Positions 15,343-24,958 of a DNA stretch of 64,000 bases are shown in pieces. The stretch comes from Luteolibacter sp. Y139 (GTDB taxonomy: Bacteria > Verrucomicrobiota > Verrucomicrobiia > Verrucomicrobiales > Akkermansiaceae). Location: the NCBI RefSeq assembly GCF_038066715.1, contig NZ_JBBUKT010000006.1, positions 310,001-374,000 of the forward strand, in the 5' to 3' direction. The first letter of the stretch is position 1; the number at the start of each line of letters is the position of its first letter. Made by a program: the position numbers and the translations under genes. The notes under the pieces are model-generated. The model searched no databases. It worked only from the letters and a program-made list of their open reading frames with translations, and was not told where the DNA came from.

Positions 15343-18123
15343 ATGATCCGTCCTTCGACCCTCCTGCCAGCTTCCCTGTGCGGCTCGTTTTCCCTGCTGC
15401 TCGCGGCTACCTCGATGGCGGCGACGTTGCCGCCTGGATTTGCCGAGACCAAGGTGGCCGATGGGCTCAACCCGACGACGATGACCTTCGCGCCGGACGG
15501 GCGGCTGTTTCTCTGTGAAAAGCACGGGAAACTGCGGGTGATCGAGGATCAGAAGCTGTTGCCGGAGCCCGCGCTGGACATCAGTTCCCAGATCGATGCC
15601 TGGAACGAACGAGGGTTGCTGAGCGTGTGCTTCGATCCGGACTTCGCCCGGAACGGCTGGATCTACGTTTACTACACCCACAACCGCGAGCCGGAGAAGA
15701 AGGATCACACCGCCAGCAACAACCGCGTGAGCCGCTTCACCCTCAAGGGGAATGTGGCGGACGTACGGAGCGAAAAGGTGATTTGGGAACTCAACAACCT
15801 TTCCAAGACCGGCTGGCACAATGGCGGCGGCCTGGTCTTCGGCAAGGACGGCAAGCTCTACTTGAGCACCGGCGAGAACGCCAAGGATGCGAACGCCCAG
15901 GACGGCACCAACCTGCTCGGCAAGCTGCAGCGGATCAACAAGGACGGCTCCATCCCCGAGGACAATCCTTACTACAAGGAGTTCGAGGGGAACAACCGTG
16001 CGATCGTCGCACTCGGGCTGCGCAATCCCTTCAGCCTCTCCGTGCAGCCCACGACCGGCCTGATCTATGTGAGCGATGTCGGCGCGACCTACGAGCAGAT
16101 CGAGGGATACGACAGCAGCGTGGCACCAGTTGCCGTGAACTACGGCTGGCCGGGCATCGACGGACGGTCGAAGAACCAGAACAAGCCGAAGGGATACCGG
16201 GAGCCAGTTTATCCGTATGATCATGGTCGCGACGATGGTCTGGCCCTGTGTTCCGGGGGATTTTACAATCCAGCCAAGCCCGGTGCGGGAGCGTTTCCCA
16301 AGGAATACACCGGCAAGTTCTTCTTCGGTGATTACAAGGGCTGGATCAAACTGATCGATCCCGCGAAGCCGGAGGTGCGGGAGGATTTTGCCAAGGATAT
16401 CAATCGTGCGTTGGACGTGGAGGCTGCTCCGGATGGGACGCTCTGGTACATCTCCCGCGGGGGAATTCCGGGTGGTTCGGACGAGGCGAATAGCGCCAGC
16501 ACCAATGGCTCGCTGTGGCGCGTGCAGTGGACCGGCGGAGGCCAAGCGGCCAAACTCGCGGTGATCCAACAGCCGGCGAATGCGAATCTGGGAGCGCCGC
16601 TCGGAGTGGTGAAAGTCGCGATCCAGGACTCGACCGGCAAGACGATCGAGACGGCCAATGACACGGTCACCCTGACGCTCGATGGGGGAGTGCTCACCGG
16701 CGCTACCAAGATCGCGGCGGTGAACGGGGTGGCGACGTTTCCAGCGCTGGCAATTGGCAAGCCGGGGCGTGGCTACACGCTGCGAGCGAGCAGCGGCAGT
16801 CTGGCTGCGGCGAGCAGCAGCACGTTCGATATCGCGGATCAACTCGCCGCTCCGGCGATTGCACCAGCCAGTGGCAAGTTCACCGGGCCGGTGTGGGTGC
16901 GGATGTCGAATTCCACGCCTGGGACGACGATCCGGTTCACCACTGACGGGAGTGCTCCGGGGGCGAGTTCGCCGGCTTATACCGAGCCTTTCCAAGTCAG
17001 CTCCGGCACAACGACGATCAAGGCCATCGTTCAGAGGCCCGGTCTAACCGATAGCTCAGTGACCAGTTCGAGCATCGCGATCTCTGGCAACACGGCTTAT
17101 GGCCTCGACCTGCGTCCGCCTGTTAGTGGACTGAAGCTGCCGGCTACCGCAGGGGAAGGACTACCGCCGACGCTTTCGGCCACCGGCATCTTCTCAGACA
17201 AGAATCTTACTCCCAAGGCGGGAGTGGTTCCGTATTCGCTCAATAGTCCTGCATGGGCCGATGGCGCGGAAACACAGCACTGGGTGATCCTGCCGGAAGC
17301 GGGGAAGATCGGTTTTGCTCCCACCGGGGAATTCAAGTGGCCGGGTGGCACGATCTTCCTCCAGCACTTCGAGATCGTGACCAACCAGGCGACCAAGGCA
17401 CGTCGCCGGCTTGAGACGCGGGTGCTGGTTTTGGATGCGACTGGCAGCTTCGGCTATGGAGCGACCTATCGCTGGCGACCGGATCAAAGCGACGCGGATC
17501 TGGTCGATGCCGCAGGCAAGGACGAGGTGCTGAAGATCACCGATGCCTCGGGCCAGACCAAAGAGCAGGCTTGGAGCTATCCTGGCAGCGGATTGTGCTT
17601 CATGTGCCACACGCCGAATGCGGGTTTCGTGCTCGGTCCCAAGGCTCGCCAGCTGAATGGCGAGCATGCCTATCCGGGTGGTCGGAAGGACAACCAGCTC
17701 CGCACGTGGAGCTACCTGCAGATGTTCACGGAGGCCTTGGATGAAAGTGCGATCGCAGGGTATGCGCGCACCTGTCGTGTCGATGACAAAAGCGCTTCGT
17801 TGGAGGATCGGGTTCGGTCCTACATTGATGGCAACTGCGCGCAGTGCCATCGGCCTAACGGAACCGGTGCACTATGGGATGCGCGTTTCGATACGCCGCT
17901 TGCGAAGCAAGGTCTGATTAATGGCGAGGTGCGCAACACTTTCGGCATCGAGAACGGAAAGGTGGTCACTCCCGGCGACTTGGAGAAGTCACTGCTTCAT
18001 CGCCGGGTGAGTTCCACCTCGCTGGCAGAGCAGATGCCGCCGCCACCGGTGGCGAGGAAAGTGGTGGATAGTGTGGCGGCCGATGTGATTGCCGAGTGGA
18101 TCCGCTCGCAGGACTCCAAGTAA
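15343..18123 (+). CDS. Sugar dehydrogenase (PQQ-type) fused to Ig-like, chitobiase C-terminal and diheme cytochrome domains
   Basis: 926 residues with a signal peptide. Residues about 30-390 form a glucose/sorbosone dehydrogenase beta-propeller (DGRLFLCEKHGKLRVI, ERGLLSVCFDPDF, NRVSRFTL, GLRNPFSLSVQPTTGLIYV). Residues 400-500 look like a bacterial Ig-like fold, and 505-575 match the chitobiase/hexosaminidase C-terminal domain (PGTTIRFTTDGSAPGASSPAY). Residues 600-925 are a cytochrome module like SO2930-family diheme proteins, with CFMCH near 752 and CAQCH near 832. Electrons from sugar oxidation could pass directly to the hemes in one chain. It stands alone on its strand, 236 bases after the isomerase gene, and that gap holds no gene I can see. 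Confidence 0.87.
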   Translation: MIRPSTLLPASLCGSFSLLLAATSMAATLPPGFAETKVADGLNPTTMTFAPDGRLFLCEKHGKLRVIEDQKLLPEPALDISSQIDAWNERGLLSVCFDPDFARNGWIYVYYTHNREPEKKDHTASNNRVSRFTLKGNVADVRSEKVIWELNNLSKTGWHNGGGLVFGKDGKLYLSTGENAKDANAQDGTNLLGKLQRINKDGSIPEDNPYYKEFEGNNRAIVALGLRNPFSLSVQPTTGLIYVSDVGATYEQIEGYDSSVAPVAVNYGWPGIDGRSKNQNKPKGYREPVYPYDHGRDDGLALCSGGFYNPAKPGAGAFPKEYTGKFFFGDYKGWIKLIDPAKPEVREDFAKDINRALDVEAAPDGTLWYISRGGIPGGSDEANSASTNGSLWRVQWTGGGQAAKLAVIQQPANANLGAPLGVVKVAIQDSTGKTIETANDTVTLTLDGGVLTGATKIAAVNGVATFPALAIGKPGRGYTLRASSGSLAAASSSTFDIADQLAAPAIAPASGKFTGPVWVRMSNSTPGTTIRFTTDGSAPGASSPAYTEPFQVSSGTTTIKAIVQRPGLTDSSVTSSSIAISGNTAYGLDLRPPVSGLKLPATAGEGLPPTLSATGIFSDKNLTPKAGVVPYSLNSPAWADGAETQHWVILPEAGKIGFAPTGEFKWPGGTIFLQHFEIVTNQATKARRRLETRVLVLDATGSFGYGATYRWRPDQSDADLVDAAGKDEVLKITDASGQTKEQAWSYPGSGLCFMCHTPNAGFVLGPKARQLNGEHAYPGGRKDNQLRTWSYLQMFTEALDESAIAGYARTCRVDDKSASLEDRVRSYIDGNCAQCHRPNGTGALWDARFDTPLAKQGLINGEVRNTFGIENGKVVTPGDLEKSLLHRRVSSTSLAEQMPPPPVARKVVDSVAADVIAEWIRSQDSK

Positions 18124-18132
18124 GGAGTTTGG

Positions 18133-18909
18133 TCACTGCACGGGCCCGCCGCGGGCGATCTTGATGAAGACGTCTTCCAAGTCGTCTTCCTGGAAGTGCC
18201 TGGTGATCTCATCAGGCGTTCCTGCTGCCAGGATTTTGCCGGCGTGGAGGAAGAGCACGCGGTCGCAGACTTCCTCGATGTCCCGCATGTTGTGCGAGGT
18301 GTAGAGGATGGCCGGGTGGCGTTCCTTTTGGACGTGACGGACCAGCTTTCGGACCTTGTCGGCGATGTCCGGGTCGAGCGAGGCGGTCGGCTCGTCCAGG
18401 AGAAGTAGATCGGGATCGTTGAGCAGGGCCTTGGCGAGATTGACGCGGGTGGATTCACCGGCGCTGAGCTGGCCGGTGGGTTTCTCGGCGAGCTTTGAGA
18501 TTTCGAGCAGTTCCAGCAGCTCGGTGACCTTCTGTTTCGGCTTCGGCACCGAGTAGAGGCGGGCGAAGATCTCCAGATTGTGACGGACCTTCACGTTGCC
18601 CGGCAGGGTGGCGTAGGTGGTGCAGAAATTCGCGCGCTGGAGAATTTCCAGCCGGTGCTTCTGGAGGTCCATGCCGAAGGCCCGGATCGCCCCGCCGGTT
18701 GGGGTGATGAGGCCGAGGATCATGTTCATCAGGGTGGTCTTGCCGGCGCCGTTCACGCCCAACAGGCCGACGGTTTCCCCGGCGCAGACCTTGAAGGAAA
18801 CGCCGTCCACCGCGGTGAAGTCGTCGAACTTCTTCACCACTGCATCGACATCCAGAATCACTTCGGCCACGGGCCGGAGCATCGGGCGGATTTTTTCGGC
18901 GTCCAGCAT
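18133..18909 (-). CDS. ABC transporter ATP-binding protein
   Basis: About 258 residues, one nucleotide-binding domain of the NatA/CcmA export type. Walker A is GVNGAGKTT, the ABC signature is LSAGESTRVNLAKALL, Walker B is LLLLDEPTASLD, and the switch histidine is in ILYTSHNM. It would energise an ABC-2 permease such as the one at 13301. The start is uncertain: ATGs exist at 18930, 18909 and 18882. 18909 has GGAGA directly before it but lies inside a perfect inverted repeat; 18882 would put both dyads fully upstream. The gene is divergent from the ThuA gene. Confidence 0.9.
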   Translation of the reverse strand: MLDAEKIRPMLRPVAEVILDVDAVVKKFDDFTAVDGVSFKVCAGETVGLLGVNGAGKTTLMNMILGLITPTGGAIRAFGMDLQKHRLEILQRANFCTTYATLPGNVKVRHNLEIFARLYSVPKPKQKVTELLELLEISKLAEKPTGQLSAGESTRVNLAKALLNDPDLLLLDEPTASLDPDIADKVRKLVRHVQKERHPAILYTSHNMRDIEEVCDRVLFLHAGKILAAGTPDEITRHFQEDDLEDVFIKIARGGPVQ

Positions 18910-18927
18910 TCTCCGATGGGGGAGAAT
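18908..18927. promoter_or_regulatory. Perfect 7-bp inverted repeat at the ATPase start (operator or RNA hairpin)
   Basis: ATTCTCC and GGAGAAT are separated by six bases (GATGGG on the plus strand). On the minus-strand mRNA the GGAGA and one candidate ATG lie in the same arm, so the fold could hide the ribosome binding site. It may equally be a DNA operator in the divergent promoter. Confidence 0.4.
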
Positions 18928-18928
18928 C

Positions 18929-18953
18929 ATTGCACAAAGATGCAATATTTTGC
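18929..18953. promoter_or_regulatory. Dyad in the divergent ABC ATPase/ThuA promoter region
   Basis: ATTGCA-CAAAGA-TGCAAT is a perfect six-base dyad, and its right arm overlaps a second one (GCAA-TATT-TTGC). It sits 49 bases upstream of the ThuA start and just beyond the ATPase start, in the only AT-rich stretch of the gap. It is a candidate binding site for a regulator shared by both directions. Confidence 0.35.
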
Positions 18954-18994
18954 GGAAAGGCTGCTCTTATCGGCCACGTTTTTGTTCATCGGAG

Positions 18995-19837
18995 ATGAAA
19001 CCCAAGATGCTCCTCAAAGTCCTATTGTTTCTAACGGCGATCGCCGTGTGCCCTTCCTTTGCTCGAGCCCAGGAAGCTGCGAAGCCTTTCAAGGTCGCGG
19101 CTTTCTACACCGGCAAGGAGGATCAGGCGCACATCAGCTTCATGAAGGAGGCGAACGAGTGGTTTCCGGCGATGGCCAAGGAACACGGTTTTACTTATGA
19201 AACGACGAACGATTGGAAGAAGCTGAACGCCGGTTACCTCGCCGATTGCAAGGTGGTGGTTTTCCTCGATACGCGGCCGGAAGGTGCGGAGCAGAGGCAG
19301 GCTTTCCAAGAGTATATGGAGAAGGGTGGGGCGTGGATGGGGTTTCATTTCGCGGCCTTCGCGTTGAAGGACTCCGCGGTGAAGCCTGATTGGAGTTGGT
19401 ATCACGATACCTTCCTCGGCTCTGGCGAATATGGGAGCAACACGTGGCGACCGACTTCCGCGGTGTTGAAGGTGGAAGCGCAGGATCACCCGGCGCTGAA
19501 GGGCTTGCCGGGGACTTTCAAGTCGGCACCCAACGAGTGGTATCGCTGGAAGAAGAACCTGCGCGAGAATCCGGACATCACTGTGCTGCTTTCGATCGAT
19601 CCCTCCAGCTTCCCGCTTGGCACCGGTCCGAAGCCGCATGAGATCTGGCACGAGGGCGACTACCCGGTGGTATGGACGAACAAGAAGTACCGCATGGTCT
19701 ATTTCAACATGGGCCACAACGACATCGACTACGAGGGCAAGACCAACAAGGAACTGTCCTTTACGTTCAAGAATGAGGTCCAGAACCAGCTCGTGCTGAA
19801 TAGCCTGCTTTGGCTTGGCGGGAGGACTGAGAAGTAA
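18995..19837 (+). CDS. Secreted ThuA-domain protein (first of two)
   Basis: 280 residues with a signal peptide (LLKVLLFLTAIAVCPSFARA). ThuA is a class I glutamine amidotransferase-like fold named from trehalose utilisation. Typical features are FYTGKEDQAHISFMKEA early, the KVVVFLDTRP strand, YMEKGGAWMGFHFAAF, and the C-terminal EIWHEGDYPVVWTNKKYRMVY with FNMGHND. In Verrucomicrobia and Bacteroidetes such proteins are encoded with glycosidases and sugar dehydrogenases; the biochemical role is not settled. GGAG lies at the ATG; a second ATG four codons on would have better spacing. The stop overlaps the GH9 start by one base. Confidence 0.85.
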   Translation: MKPKMLLKVLLFLTAIAVCPSFARAQEAAKPFKVAAFYTGKEDQAHISFMKEANEWFPAMAKEHGFTYETTNDWKKLNAGYLADCKVVVFLDTRPEGAEQRQAFQEYMEKGGAWMGFHFAAFALKDSAVKPDWSWYHDTFLGSGEYGSNTWRPTSAVLKVEAQDHPALKGLPGTFKSAPNEWYRWKKNLRENPDITVLLSIDPSSFPLGTGPKPHEIWHEGDYPVVWTNKKYRMVYFNMGHNDIDYEGKTNKELSFTFKNEVQNQLVLNSLLWLGGRTEK

Positions 19838-21618
19838 TGATCACTCCCATGCGCCTCTACGCCTCAACACTACTCGGGATCCTGCTGATTTCTCATACGC
19901 TGGCTGCGGATGAAAAGGAGCCGCGCTCGACCGTGGAGCCAGTAGCGATCCACGCGAACCAAGTGGTGTATGATCAGAAGGCTCCGAAGGTCGCGGTGGT
20001 GGAGGCTGCGGAACCTTTCGCGGAGGGCGCGCGTTTCCGGATCGTGGGGGAAAAGGGGAAGGTTTTTGAAGGGCCTCTCGCGGGCGGGGTGAAGTGTGAG
20101 GACTGGTTCGCGGGGCGGAATTTCTACCGGGTGGATTTTTCGGTTCTAACAGAAGTGGGGAAGTTTCACATCGAGATCGAAGACAAGAGCAAGAGCTGGA
20201 GGTCGGCGGATTTCGAAGTCGGTGAGCAGGCGCTGGCGAAGCTTGCGATTCCGGCGGTGACCGGGTTTTTCAAGCACCAGCGAGCGGACTCGAAGGAGGA
20301 GTTGGAGGCGGACAAGCAGCTGCTGCTTCATGGCAGCGACAAGCGCGTGGATCTGCGTGGCGGTTGGTGCGATGCCTCGGGCGATGTCAGCAAGTATTTC
20401 TCCCACCTCGCCTACACGCACTACATGTGCCCGCAGCAGACGCCGATGGTCGTATGGTCGATGGTGAACACGTTGGAGACGGCGGGGCCTTTGTTAGAGA
20501 AGATCGGTGCGAAGGATGCCCTTCAAGAGGAGGCACTGTATGGGGCGGAATACCTGCTGCGCTCGCTTTCGCCCGAGGGTTATTTCTACATGACCGTCTT
20601 CAGCTACTTCAAGAAGGACGCTGCGGAGCGTCGTGTGGTGGGCCTGTTGGCGGATAGCAAGACGACGAACGATTACCAGTGCGCTTTCCGTGATGGCGGG
20701 GGGATGGGTATCGCGGCCTTGGCTCGCGTTTCGAAGTGGAAGAAGGATGCGGGCTATCTGGAAGCGGCGGAGCGGGCCTTCGCTCACTTGCAGGTGAACA
20801 ACCTGAAGTACGCCGACGACCATAAGGAGAACATCATCGACGACCACTGTGCGCTGATGGCGGCCACCGAATTGTGGATCGCCACGGACAAGCCGGAGTA
20901 TCGCGATGCGGCGCGGGATCGCGCTGGCAAACTGATCAAGCGTCAGAGCCCCGACGGCTACTTCATCGCCGATGGGGGCAAGCGTCCTTATTGGCACGCT
21001 TCGGATGCCGGACTGCCGGTGCTCGCGCTTATCCGCTATCTGGACAAGGAGACGGACAGCGGAGCCTGTGAACAGGCGCTCGCGGCCATTCGCGGTTTCC
21101 TCGACTACCAGCTCCGCGTCACCGGCAAGACGGCGAATCCTTTCGGTTATGCGCGGCAGTCCTTCCTTTTCCGGAACGAGGTGAAGGATGGCTTCTTCAT
21201 CCCGCACGAGAATGAGAGCGGGTGGTGGTGGCAGGGGGAGAATGCCCGGCTCTCGTCACTCGCTGCTGCGGCGATCACCGGCGGCCGGCTGGTTTATCCT
21301 GACAAGGCGGCGCCCTATGGCGTGAAGCCGGAGCTGGGACGTTTCGCGGCGGATCAGGTGGCGTGGATTCTCGGCGGGAATCCCTACGATGTCTGCTTCA
21401 TGTATCAGTATGGGAAGACCAACGTGCCCTACATGAAGGCGATGTTTGGCCACGGTTCCGGGCGAGGGGGGATTTCCAACGGGGCCACTGGCAAAAATGC
21501 CGATGGCTCAGGCATCGAGTTCCATTTCCACGCCAACGGCAATGAGTGGCGCTGGACCGAGCAGTGGATTCCGCACTCCGCGTGGTTCCTGCAGGCCGTC
21601 ACTGCCATGTCCAACTGA
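19837..21618 (+). CDS. Glycoside hydrolase family 9 (endoglucanase-like) with N-terminal Ig-like domain
   Basis: 593 residues with a signal peptide ending in HTLAADE. Residues 30-130 match the CelD_N Ig-like domain (IHANQVVYDQKAPKVAVVE), common in theme B GH9 enzymes. The catalytic barrel follows: DLRGGWCDASGDVSKYFSH contains the paired Asp (nucleophilic water activation), a conserved NPYDVCFMYQYGKTNVPYMK region comes late, and the acid Glu is expected in WRWTEQWIPHSAWFL. The enzyme should cut beta-1,4-glucans or related polymers outside the cell. It is coupled to the upstream ThuA gene, and another ThuA gene begins 16 bases after its stop. Confidence 0.88.
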   Translation: MITPMRLYASTLLGILLISHTLAADEKEPRSTVEPVAIHANQVVYDQKAPKVAVVEAAEPFAEGARFRIVGEKGKVFEGPLAGGVKCEDWFAGRNFYRVDFSVLTEVGKFHIEIEDKSKSWRSADFEVGEQALAKLAIPAVTGFFKHQRADSKEELEADKQLLLHGSDKRVDLRGGWCDASGDVSKYFSHLAYTHYMCPQQTPMVVWSMVNTLETAGPLLEKIGAKDALQEEALYGAEYLLRSLSPEGYFYMTVFSYFKKDAAERRVVGLLADSKTTNDYQCAFRDGGGMGIAALARVSKWKKDAGYLEAAERAFAHLQVNNLKYADDHKENIIDDHCALMAATELWIATDKPEYRDAARDRAGKLIKRQSPDGYFIADGGKRPYWHASDAGLPVLALIRYLDKETDSGACEQALAAIRGFLDYQLRVTGKTANPFGYARQSFLFRNEVKDGFFIPHENESGWWWQGENARLSSLAAAAITGGRLVYPDKAAPYGVKPELGRFAADQVAWILGGNPYDVCFMYQYGKTNVPYMKAMFGHGSGRGGISNGATGKNADGSGIEFHFHANGNEWRWTEQWIPHSAWFLQAVTAMSN

Positions 21619-21634
21619 CCAAGCTCAAAGATCC

Positions 21635-22399
21635 ATGAAGACCCTTCTCACTGCCGCAGCGCTTTTCCTCACCTCATTGCTTCCCACCGCCCGGGCGGAG
21701 GAGACGCCCCGATTCCGTGCCGTGGTCATCGCGGAGAAGGACGGGAACCACGGACCTTTAGTCACCGCAGCACTGGAGTGGCTGAAGGTTACCGCTGAGA
21801 AGGAGCATTTCGCCTTCGATGTGTTCGAGGAGCCCAAGGGCTTCAACAAGGAGTTCTTGGCCAAGTATCAGGTCTTCATCCAGCTGAACTATCCACCCTA
21901 TCGCTGGAGCGATGAGGCCAAGGCCGCGTTCCAAGACTACATCGAGAACGGCCGCGGTGGCTGGGTGGGGCTGCACCATGCGACCCTGCTTGGCGAGTTC
22001 GACGGTTACCCGATGTGGCAGTGGTTTTCCGACTTCATGGGCGGGATCCGCTTCAAATCTTACATCGCCAAGCGCGCCTCCGGCACGGTCGAGGTGGAGG
22101 CGGGGGATCATCCTTGTTTCAAGGGGCTGCCCAAGACCTTCACCATCGATGAGGAGGAATGGTACACTTACGACAAGAATCCCCGGCCCAATGTCCAGAT
22201 TTTGGCCAAGGTGGACGAGGCCTCCTACAAACCGGATTCCGAGATCAAGATGGGCGACCATCCCGTGGTTTGGTCGAACCCGAAGATGAAGGCCCGGAAT
22301 GTGTACATCCTCATGGGCCACCACCCGACGCTGATCCAGAACGAGAACTATACCGCGCTGCTGAGGAATTCGATTTTGTGGGCGGCCGGTCAGAAGTGA
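21635..22399 (+). CDS. Secreted ThuA-domain protein (second of two)
   Basis: 254 residues with a signal peptide (MKTLLTAAALFLTSLLPTA). The ThuA core is clear: VVIAEKDGNHGPLVTAALEW, YQVFIQLNYPPYRW, YIENGRGGWVGLHHATLL, then GDHPCFKGLPKTFTI and KMGDHPVVWSNPKM with ILMGHHP near the end. It is only a distant paralogue of the ThuA at 18995, so the pair is not a recent duplication. It starts shortly after the GH9 stop. It lies in the same presumed polysaccharide operon as ThuA and GH9. Confidence 0.85.
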   Translation: MKTLLTAAALFLTSLLPTARAEETPRFRAVVIAEKDGNHGPLVTAALEWLKVTAEKEHFAFDVFEEPKGFNKEFLAKYQVFIQLNYPPYRWSDEAKAAFQDYIENGRGGWVGLHHATLLGEFDGYPMWQWFSDFMGGIRFKSYIAKRASGTVEVEAGDHPCFKGLPKTFTIDEEEWYTYDKNPRPNVQILAKVDEASYKPDSEIKMGDHPVVWSNPKMKARNVYILMGHHPTLIQNENYTALLRNSILWAAGQK

Positions 22400-22443
22400 G
22401 AAGTCTTCGATAGACAGTTGAGCACGGTCCGGTATTCACCGGT

Positions 22444-24894
22444 GTGCACTTTTTTAGGTATTTCCTGTTGTTGATGCTTGTTTTGAGGCTGGGGGCAGCT
22501 GATCTCCCTGTCGTGCCGGCGGTTCACGAGTGGGTGCCGGGACAGGGTGTTTTGGCGGTGTCGGCGTTCACGCTTGATGTCGCTCCTGACCAAGCCGCCG
22601 CCCTGAAGTCGACGGCGGCTGCGATCCGCGAGGACCTCGCCGCTCTTCATGCGGAGGCCGGGCAGGGGCAGAAGCCGGTCACGCTGCTGCTCGCGCTGGA
22701 CGGAGGGGATTCCAAGAATCCGGAGAGGCACACGATCGAGATTTCTGACAAGGTGGTCGTCCGCGGGGCGTCTCCCGCCGCGGTTTTCCTTGGCTCACGG
22801 ACCGTGTTACAGCTGCTACGGCAGTCTCAGGAGTTGCCGAAGGGCGTCATTACCGATTGGCCGGACTACAAGGGCCGGATGCTGATGCTGGATGTCGGCC
22901 GCAAGCCTTATCCGATTTCCGCGCTCAAGGACTTCATCCGGCTGATGGCCTGGTACAAGATGAACGAGCTGCACCTGCACCTCAGTGACGAGGCCTTCGG
23001 CGGCGGCTATGCGGCGTTCCGGGTGGAGAGCAAGACCTTCCCCGGGTTGGCGGCAAAGGACGTCTTCTACACCGCGGCGGACCTGCGCGATTTGCAGGAC
23101 TTTGCCAAGGCGCGTGGGATCATCATCACGCCGGAAATCGACATGCCGGGCCACGCGCGCTGTTTCACGAACTACTGGCCGGAGATCACGCTCAAGGACT
23201 ACCCGAACTACATGGACGTCACCAACCCGAAGACGATCGAGGTGATGAAGAAGCTGCTGGATGAAATGATCCCGCTGTTCGATGCGCCGGATTTCCACAT
23301 CGGCACCGACGAATACCGGGTCAGCGGTCCGCGGAAGGAGGAGCTGCACGAAGGCTTCCGCCAATTCATCAACACGATGAACGCCCATGTCCGTTCGCGT
23401 GGGAAGAATTGCCGCATCTGGTCGGGATTCGAACACATGGGCGGCACCACGGAGATTGACCCGACGGTGATCATCGACATGTGGGAGACGGACGATGCCA
23501 AGGGCCAGATCGCGAAGGGGCACTCGATCATCAATTCCAATCACGGCCGCACCTACATCGTGCCCGGCGCCCACTACTACGGGATCAATCGGGCGGGGAT
23601 CTATCAGGGTTGGGAGCCTTGGATGGTGAGTGGAGATCTGGCGAAGAACCCGACGAAGGACGATCCGAAGCTGCTCGGCGGAAAGCTCCACGTCTGGTCC
23701 GACCAAGGGCCGACGGGATGGACCATGACGGAGATCGCGGAGACGACGCTGACTGGCATGCAGGCGTTTTCCGAAAAGCTGTGGGGCACCAAGGGCTCGC
23801 CGGACTATCCCGCTTTCACGAAGCGCGTGGAGAAGACGCTGCCGGTGCCGGCGGTCAGGGTGCTCGACCGTCTCGCTGGCGGGAAGGATGGCGTGCTGCT
23901 CGATTTGCCGCGCGAGGTGGAATTGAAGGATGAGTCGTCGGTATTCCCCCTGCCGTTGGCCAAGGCGGAGCGCGCCGATCTGGAGTCGCCCTGGACGCTG
24001 ACAATGGAGGTCCGCCGCCATGGGACAACCAAGGGCCGCGGGGTGCTGCTGTCCTCCGGTCTTGCCGAGATCTGCGCGAACTACTCGCGGCAGGAAGAGA
24101 TCACGGTCACCGATCCGAACGGCAGCACGCGCAAGGACAAGCTGTCTTTCCAAGGGATCTCGACGCTCCGCGCCGCGGGCACCTTCGAAGGCGATGGCAC
24201 GCCGGGCAAATCCCGGGTGGGGCATGACACCGCCAAGTCCTCCGGCAAGCTACTTCCCGACGGGGAATGGGCGACGCTCACGGTGGTCGGCGAGGCCGGA
24301 CGCAACACGATCTGGCTGAATGGCGAGAAGATCGCCGAGTCGGGAAACCAGCTGGTTTGCCCGCTGCGTCAGCTGGGTGGGGGAGCCGGCGAATCCTTCG
24401 TGGGGACCGTCCGGAAGCTCCGGGTGGTCAATCGAGCCCTGTCGGCGAAGGAAATCGGCCGGGCGGCCGGGCTCGATATTCCGGAGAATCTTGCGGCAGG
24501 GGCCAAGGTCACCGCGAGTGCCTCGGATACCGAACACGGCTTCACGCCTGAGCTGGCAACCGACGACGATCCGAAGAGCCGGTGGTCATCCGGTCCTACC
24601 CAGGCCGAGCACTCGGTGACACTCGACCTCGGAAAAGCGGCGACTTTCAACACCGTGGCAATCGATTGGGAGGCCGCCGTGCCCGGCGAATACCGGGTGG
24701 AAATCTCGCGTGACGCCAAGGCGTGGAAGCCGGTCTTCACCGGTGAAGCCAAGCCCGGCCGCACGACTGCGACCTTCCCGAACGTCACCGCCGGCCAGGT
24801 GCGCATCACGATGAGTAAACCGCGGACCCCGTGGGGTTACTCGATCTTTAACGTGGAAGTCCTTTTGGCCAAAGCGCCAGCAACGAGGCGGTGA
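22444..24894 (+). CDS. Glycoside hydrolase family 20 (beta-N-acetylhexosaminidase-like) with LamG-like and F5/8 domains
   Basis: 816 residues. The frame begins at a GTG followed by a hydrophobic signal ([18 protein letters not shown]); an internal ATG would truncate the signal. Residues about 20-130 form the GH20 N-terminal domain. The barrel has [34 protein letters not shown], and the catalytic Asp-Glu pair in [10 protein letters not shown]. Residues 500-670 resemble a LamG/concanavalin fold, and the last 140 residues an F5/8 type C (discoidin) carbohydrate-binding domain ([29 protein letters not shown]). It should release terminal hexosamines from glycans outside the cell. Confidence 0.88.
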   Translation: MHFFRYFLLLMLVLRLGAADLPVVPAVHEWVPGQGVLAVSAFTLDVAPDQAAALKSTAAAIREDLAALHAEAGQGQKPVTLLLALDGGDSKNPERHTIEISDKVVVRGASPAAVFLGSRTVLQLLRQSQELPKGVITDWPDYKGRMLMLDVGRKPYPISALKDFIRLMAWYKMNELHLHLSDEAFGGGYAAFRVESKTFPGLAAKDVFYTAADLRDLQDFAKARGIIITPEIDMPGHARCFTNYWPEITLKDYPNYMDVTNPKTIEVMKKLLDEMIPLFDAPDFHIGTDEYRVSGPRKEELHEGFRQFINTMNAHVRSRGKNCRIWSGFEHMGGTTEIDPTVIIDMWETDDAKGQIAKGHSIINSNHGRTYIVPGAHYYGINRAGIYQGWEPWMVSGDLAKNPTKDDPKLLGGKLHVWSDQGPTGWTMTEIAETTLTGMQAFSEKLWGTKGSPDYPAFTKRVEKTLPVPAVRVLDRLAGGKDGVLLDLPREVELKDESSVFPLPLAKAERADLESPWTLTMEVRRHGTTKGRGVLLSSGLAEICANYSRQEEITVTDPNGSTRKDKLSFQGISTLRAAGTFEGDGTPGKSRVGHDTAKSSGKLLPDGEWATLTVVGEAGRNTIWLNGEKIAESGNQLVCPLRQLGGGAGESFVGTVRKLRVVNRALSAKEIGRAAGLDIPENLAAGAKVTASASDTEHGFTPELATDDDPKSRWSSGPTQAEHSVTLDLGKAATFNTVAIDWEAAVPGEYRVEISRDAKAWKPVFTGEAKPGRTTATFPNVTAGQVRITMSKPRTPWGYSIFNVEVLLAKAPATRR

Positions 24895-24958
24895 CGGCGG
24901 GGAGCAGGGTCAGAGACGGAAATGGGCTCAAAATCCGAGAGTCCGGGGTTGCCATTCT

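Noticed and set aside
15262-16995. Open frame of 577 codons opposite the sugar dehydrogenase
   Set aside because: Shadow frame; the plus strand has signal peptide, propeller and heme motifs.
22816-24225. Open frame of 469 codons opposite the GH20 gene
   Set aside because: Arg/His-rich shadow with no motif; GH20 active-site motifs are on the plus strand.
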